Both the position numbers and the translations under genes were made by a program. Shown here in pieces: positions 58,703 to 64,000 of a stretch of DNA of 64,000 nucleotides. This DNA comes from Otatea glauca (Eukaryota; Streptophyta; Magnoliopsida; Poales; Poaceae), in NCBI GenBank assembly GCA_036346275.1, contig CM070720.1:14671278-14735277 (forward strand). Reading direction: 5' to 3'. The first letter of the stretch is position 1; each line of letters starts with the position of its first letter. The notes beneath the pieces were generated by a model. The model had not been told where the DNA came from. It worked only from the letters and a program-made list of their open reading frames with translations, and ran no database searches.

Positions 58703-60322
58703 ATCTCGTATAGTTTTGTGATCGGATGTTGCACATATGATGTGTGAGGTTAGTAGATTGGATCTATTACATGTTCACCAGTTCATGTGATGAATTGGTG
58801 ACGGCGACCATCGATGAGATCGATCGATTTAGGGTTTGAGGAAAGTGCAAACCGACTCAATCTTGATTTGGGAGAGTCCGCTCATGGTACGACGTTACCC
58901 TTACCGGTCGGGTTACCGCCATCGGGGTTTCAAACGTATCCATATGGGACCATGCCAATCGATCGAGTTGGATTGGGTCACCGTTGATCCATGGTAAGCG
59001 CAAACAGATTCAATATTGATTTGGGTGAGTCCGTTCATGGTACGACGCTGTTCCCTTACGGCCGGGTTACCGCCATCGTGGTTTCAAACGTATCCATATG
59101 GGACCAAGCCAATTATATTAGATCGGATTGGGTCAATCTGGTTGATCCGTGGAAATTTTGAGGGTGTTTTCCATGGCGGAAGACATGCCTCTAAAAAAAT
59201 TTCAGGACCGCGCGTGGGCTCGCCTTGGACCCTTGGCGCCGCCTCGGACCCTTGGCCACGACCGCGGGACCGCCGCCAGCGCTGCCCTCGGACCCTGAGT
59301 CGAGGGTTGCTTTTGTTTAACTTCTGCTTTTGCAGGAATTATGTGAAATAGTATGGCCTATGTGTATGTGATGCATGTAATTTCCACATGGCTGCGTGCG
59401 TGTTAAGCCATAAGGCTATTTAAATTGTATAACGACTGCGTGTCGACTTGTGATGCTTCAAACCCTCATGTAAAATTCATTATCAAAAGTTGTAAGGAGT
59501 TGCATCCATAATGATGAAGACGATGGCTAGGTGAACAAATCAAGCAAGGTGGCTAGGTGAACAAACAAGCATGATGATGGAGATCTTAATGCTAAGGGTC
59601 ATGCTATTTCACACTTATTTTGATTTTACGTGGATGTGTGTTTTATCCTTGCTATTTTCTTTATGCTCATTGCATGTGATGCTATGTTCATAGTAATCTT
59701 TGTTCATCCTTATAGTTAAAAATCTTAAATCAAATTGTCCATCCAATTGTTGTACCTATCAAGAATTTAGATCGTTATTGATATGATTGCCAAAGTAGTA
59801 TATCAATGGCTATCTCAATAGATGATAGGGATGTGTTGGACACATCACGCATAACAATGGCGATTTAAACGAGCTATCAAAACGGTTTTGGGCTTGAGGA
59901 CATAAGTGGTTGGGATTTGATTTGATAATGAAGGAACCTATACAAGACAATTGGTGTCTAGGAAAACACACATGAGGCGGGTTTCTTAATTGGCACCCGA
60001 ATACGGAAGTGCTCCTCCTCATGTGAGCCCTTGGGGCAGTTGACTGGCCATGAGTCAAGTTGATGGAGGCATTCATTACTTGTTTTCATACTCAACAAAC
60101 AAGAGTTACATATGATGTAATTAGCAAAGGTGTTGCTTACCTATGTCATTAAATTTCTAGCAGTGATGCCAAAGCTCACTAGTGTTTAATGAATATGGAT
60201 CTTGAATACTCACTATGTGTCTATAAAAGGACATAAAATAGGAGTGTCTTTAATTAAAAGTTTAATAAAAGTTTTACATAAACATAGTGCTTAGAATCTT
60301 TGCATATTTTTGTTGTAGTTCA
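58703..60322 (+). other. Copia untranslated leader
   Basis: No gene recognised. It includes the 153-bp tandem duplication (58845-59148), a GC-rich stretch with GGACCCTTGG repeats (59215-59300), and AT-rich sequence to 60310. TTGTTGTAG at 60311-60319 is a possible splice acceptor just before the gag ATG at 60323. Confidence 0.55.
58845..59148. repeat. 153-bp tandem duplication in copia leader
   Basis: Copy 1 58845-58990 and copy 2 58998-59148, both starting G(T/C)GCAAAC and ending GTTGATCC, sharing TTGATTTGGG.GAGTCCG and GTTTCAAACGTATCCATATG. Confidence 0.9.
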
Positions 60323-61140
60323 ATGGCACCTTCTCCTACTCCTGCTACACTGGTTTTGCTTTGAGATCGGTTTTGGAAAGGGAAAAACTGAATGGAACTA
60401 ATTTTGTTGATTGGTATCGCAACCCGAGAATTGTTCTCAAGCATGAAAAGAAGGACTATGTTCTAGAGAATCCAATTCTGATGAACCGGTAGAAAATCGC
60501 CGCAATTTGAGGGTTGAATATGAAAAGCATGTTAATGCTTCAGAGGTCACTGTCTCATGCTAGTCACAATGGACTCGAGCTCCAAAAGCAATATGAGGAC
60601 CAGGATGCTTACAATATGATTGTGGGCTTGAAGGGCATGTTTGGGAATCAAGCAAGAGCTGAGAGGTATGGTATCTCAAAGCTTTTATTTGCTTGTAAGT
60701 CGGTCAAGGCGGTCGATCCTCATGTGATCAAGATGATTGGTTACATTGGGAGATTGGAAAACTTGAGTTTCCCTTAGCCTCGGTTTGGCCACAGATGTTA
60801 TTCTCCGTCTCGCCTCAGAGCTTTGAGCCATTCATTATGAATTTTCATATGAATAGCATGGAGAAGAGCCTAACCGAGCTACATGGGATGCTCAAGGTCA
60901 TGGAGGAAAGCATTAAGAAAAACCCAATCATGTGATGATGGTTGAAAACAACCGCTTTCAAAAGAGAAAGGCTAAGGTGGGGAACGGAAAGAGCATGGGC
61001 AAGGGTAAGGGCAAGGCTCAAGATGAGATCATGAGCCTCAAAACTAAGCTTGAAGCTTAAAGTTGGCCCTCAACCCGATACCCAATGCTTCTATTGTAAG
61101 AAATCGGGGTATTGGAAACGGGCTGCGAAAAGTACTGGCA
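60323..61140 (+). pseudogene. Copia gag
   Basis: Start MAPSPTPATLV at 60323, then a frame change before the typical gag opening (LNGTNFVDWYRNPRIVLKHE) at about 60390. The frame 60514-60777 (LSHASHNGLELQKQYEDQDA) and following pieces complete the capsid region. The nucleocapsid knuckle at about 61087 reads CFYCKKSGYWKR: the His of CX2CX4HX4C is Tyr and the last Cys is missing, so RNA binding would be impaired. Several stops and shifts. Confidence 0.8.
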
Positions 61141-64000
61141 GATAAGAAGAATGGAAATGTGGTTTCCACTTGGTATTAATGTTATAGAAATTAATCTTGC
61201 TACTTCTTCACTCACTCATGGGTATATGATACCGGTTCGGTTGCTCACATTTGCAATTCGTTGCGGTGATAAAGAGTAGAGACTTGGCAAAAGGAGAAGT
61301 GGATCTTCGCGTGGGGAATAAAGCAAGAGTTCTGGTCTTGCTGTTGGCACATACCCATTGCATTTGCCTTGTGGATTAGTTTTAGAACTCAATAATTGTT
61401 ATTTTGTTCCATCTTTGAGTAGAAACATTATTTCATCTTCTTGTTTGGAACATGAAGGTTATGATTTCAGAATAAAGAACTTTGTTTGTTCAATATTTTT
61501 GAATGATATGTATTATGGTCGTTGCCCCATGGTGGATGGGTTGTACGTCCTTGAACTCAAGAAAAACTGTCTATAATATTAATGTAAAAGGCACCGCCTA
61601 ATGATTTGAACCCTACCTTTTTGTGGCATTGTCGCTAGGTCATATAAATGAGAAGCGCATGAAGAAGCTCCATGGTGATGGACTTCTAACCTCATTTGAT
61701 TTTGAATCATTTGAAACATGTGAATCTTGTTTACTTGGCAAGATGACAAAAGCCCTTTCACAGGTTTTAGTGAGAGAGCAAGTGAATTATTGGCCCTAGT
61801 ACATACTGATGTATGTGGACCAATGAGCTCATTGCTAGGGGTGGGTTTGAGATTTTGTAACTTTTACCGATGACTTCAGAGATATGGATATATCTATTTA
61901 ATGAGGCATAAATCAAACTTTTGAAAGGTTCAAAGAGTTTGAACGAAGTACAAAATCAACTTGGCAAAGCAATAAAACACTTACGATCCGATCGTGGTGG
62001 CGAATACTTGAGCCAAGAGTTTGGTGATCATTTAAAGCAATGTGGAATCGTTCGCAACTTTCTCCGCCAGAACGCCTCAATGGAATGGTGTGTCCGAACG
62101 ACGAATCGGACTTTATTAGATATGGTTCGGTCAATGATCACCAAACAGATCCGCCATTATCCTTTTGGGGTTTCGCTCTAGAGACAGCTGCGTTCACTTT
62201 GAATAGGGTCCCATCAAAATCCGTTGAGAAGACGCCATATGAGATATGGATGGAGAAGACCCATGTTGTCATTTCTCAAGATATGGGGATGTGAGGCTTA
62301 TGTAAAACGTTTACAATCAGATAAACTCGCACCTAAATCAGAAAAATGCTTTTTTGTGGGGTATCCCAAAAAACAAAAGGATATTACTTTTACAAAAGAA
62401 ACGAGAACAAAGTTTTTGTTGCTCGAAATGGTGTCTTTTGGAGAAAGAGTTTCTTTCAAAAGAAATCAGAGGAGTGATGTGTATCTTGATGAAGTTCGAG
62501 AATCACATGAATATGTTCAAGCTACCTCTGAACCTTCACAAGATGTACAAAGTGTTGTACAACCTGTGGAAGAGACTCCACCACGTAGGTCGGGGAGGCC
62601 ACGTCATGTACCTATTAGATATGGGAATGACATATTATTGTTCGACAATGATGAGCCCACGACTTATGAAGAAGCAATGATGGACCCAAACTCGAAAAAT
62701 GGCTTGAAGCCATGATATCCGAAATTCAATCCATGCATGACAATCAAGTTTGGAACTTGGTCGATTCACTGATGGTGTAAAACCATTGAGTGCAAATGGA
62801 TTTTCAAGAAAAGATAGACGTAGATGGAAATGTTCGGATCTATAAGGCACGGTTGGTGGCAAAGGGTTTCAAACAAGTTCAAGGAGTTGACTATGATGAA
62901 ACTTTCTCACCGTAGCCATGCTCAAGTCTGTCAGGATCATTTTAGCTATTGCTGCATATTTTGATTATGAAATATGGCGGATGGATGTCAAAACAGCCTT
63001 CCTTAATGGGAATCTTTACGAGGATGTATACATGATACAACTGAAGGCTTTGTTGATCCTAAATATGCTAAAAGGGTATGCAAGCTTCAAAGATCCATTT
63101 ATGGGTTAAAGCAAGCATCTAGGAGTTGGAACATTCGTTTTGATGAAGTAGTCAAAGGTTTTGACTTTATCAAAATGAAGAAGAGCCTTGTGTTTACAAG
63201 AAGGCTAGTTGGAGCGCACTTGTATTTACGATTTTGTATGTGGATGACATATTATTAATCGGGAATGACATTCCTATGCTTGAAGATGTTAAGACTTCAT
63301 TGAAAAGGAGTTTCTCGATGAAGGACTTGGGAGAAGCATGCTATATCTTGGGCATAAAATCTATAGAGATAGATCAAAAGGTTAATTGGATTAAGTCAGA
63401 AACGTACATTGACAAGATATTGAAAAGGTTCAATATGCATGAATCCAAGAGAGGTTTCATGCCAATGTCACATGGCATCGATCTGCAAGAATCGGTGTCC
63501 TTCGACATCGATGAGCGAGACAGATGAGCAAGATTCCATATGCTTCACTATTGGGTCTATTATGTATGCCATGATCCACACGCCTGATGTCTCATATGCT
63601 CTAAGTGTCACGAGCGGATACCAAGCGGATCTCGTGATGGTCATTGGATAGCCGTAAAAATATCCCAAGTACTTGAGAAGAACTAAGGGTATGTTCCTTG
63701 TTTTTGGAGGTGAGGAAGATCGGTTGCAAAGGGTTACACCGATGCAAGCTTCCAAACCGACAAAGATGATTTTCGATCGCAATCCGGGTTTGTGTTTACA
63801 CTTAATGGAGGAGCGATGGTGGAAGAGTTCCAAGCAAAACACGGTGGCGACTCTACGACGAAGCGGAGTACATTGCGGCCGGAGGCCGCAAAGGAGGCGT
63901 GTGGATTAAGAAGTTTATCACGAGCTTGGTGTGGTCGCTAGTGTCTCTAGTCAATGGACATCTATTGTGATAATAGTGGTGCCATTGCATAAGCAAAAGA
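61141..64000 (+). pseudogene. Copia pol: PR-IN-RT-RNaseH (broken, runs off window)
   Basis: Protease region about 61220-61575 (YDTGSVAHIC with the usual DSGA-type site changed to DTGS; LNNCYFVPSLSRNIISSSCL). Integrase about 61610-62300 (RLGHINEKRMKKLHGDGLL zinc-binding region, CESCLLGKMTKA, SDRGGEYLSQEF, YEIWMEK). Connector to 62720 with the ETPPRRSGRPRHVPI motif. RT about 62820-63560 ([34 protein letters not shown], catalytic YVDD at 63237-63248, MKDLGEACYILGI). RNase H 63640 to the end (AEYIAAGG, YCDNSGA). Copia order. Frames shift repeatedly; the catalytic YVDD is intact. Confidence 0.9.

Larger units (their letters stand above)
54150..64000 (+). mobile_element. CACTA-3, left part, interrupted by a copia element
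   Basis: Terminus CACTACTATAGAATGG at 54150, then an inverted-repeat subterminal array, non-coding sequence and a TNP2 pseudogene from 55540. The gene is broken at 57336 by a copia retrotransposon that runs beyond the window, so the right half of CACTA-3 is not seen. Close relative of CACTA-2. Confidence 0.8.
57336..64000 (+). mobile_element. Ty1/copia retrotransposon (BARE/Angela-like), 3' end outside window
   Basis: 5' LTR 57336-58690, PBS, leader with a 153-bp tandem duplication, gag from about 60323, and pol in copia order: protease, integrase, reverse transcriptase, RNase H reaching the window edge. Integrase before RT separates it from the gypsy elements. Same LTR family as the solo LTR at 29900-31270. 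Frameshifts in gag and pol make it defective. Confidence 0.95.

Noticed and set aside
1..64000. A new defence, biosynthetic or regulatory system
   Set aside because: All recognisable proteins belong to known transposon families (CACTA, MULE/PMD, gypsy, copia); no other gene cluster is visible.

Overview
The window looks like plant nuclear DNA, most probably from a large-genome grass. The evidence is intergenic: CACTA transposons with TNP2-type transposases, a Mutator-like (MULE) transposase beside a plant-mobile-domain gene, Ty3/gypsy chromovirus-type retrotransposons with multi-kilobase LTRs, and BARE/Angela-like Ty1/copia LTRs. I find no convincing single-copy host gene, no rRNA or tRNA gene, no satellite array and nothing prokaryotic. 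It is a nest of transposable elements, and almost every coding region is broken by stops and frameshifts. Nothing here supports a new biological system; the interest lies in the nesting order, the repeat architecture and some odd element parts.

Layout. 1-22488 is the right-hand part of a CACTA transposon (CACTA-1) whose left end lies outside the window. It carries a decayed TNP2 transposase gene (727-4200) and a second, intron-rich ORF (17258-19940). Its right end is a dense array of inverted subterminal repeats finishing in TTCTTGTAGTG at 22488. A 12.9 kb Ty3/gypsy element (gypsy-1, 4248-17142, minus strand) sits between the two CACTA genes. It has 3.6 kb LTRs, a 5-bp target duplication ACAAG, a PBS, a polypurine tract, orf0, gag and a pol ending in a chromodomain. 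CACTA-1 is itself inserted in a minus-strand plant-mobile-domain gene lying downstream of a MULE transposase gene (22489-26034).

A second CACTA (CACTA-2) starts at 26933. Its TNP2 pseudogene is split by a copia solo LTR (29900-31270, TSD TATTC) and then cut by a decayed, CRM-like gypsy element (gypsy-2, 31498 to about 39220) that keeps only its 5' LTR. A fragment of a third gypsy gag follows (39224 to about 40045).

41046-53721 is a set of nested solo LTRs. LTR D (41051-53716, minus) carries a 3.3 kb plus-strand LTR (A, about 41914-45219) and a small LTR B (45479-51613, TSD ATTAC). B is split by a 5.5 kb solo LTR C (45751-51251, TSD AGGCG). CACTA-3 starts at 54150; its TNP2 gene is interrupted at 57336 by a copia element of the same LTR family as the solo LTR at 29900, and this element runs off the right edge.

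Relative order can be read from the nesting: MULE/PMD before CACTA-1 before gypsy-1; CACTA-2 before the copia solo LTR and before gypsy-2; D before A and B; B before C; CACTA-3 before its copia element. Gypsy-1, B, C and D all have TATA-like boxes pointing leftward. Frames are so broken, and the two gypsy-1 LTRs differ by so many small indels in GC-rich parts only, that some damage may be sequence error rather than biology.
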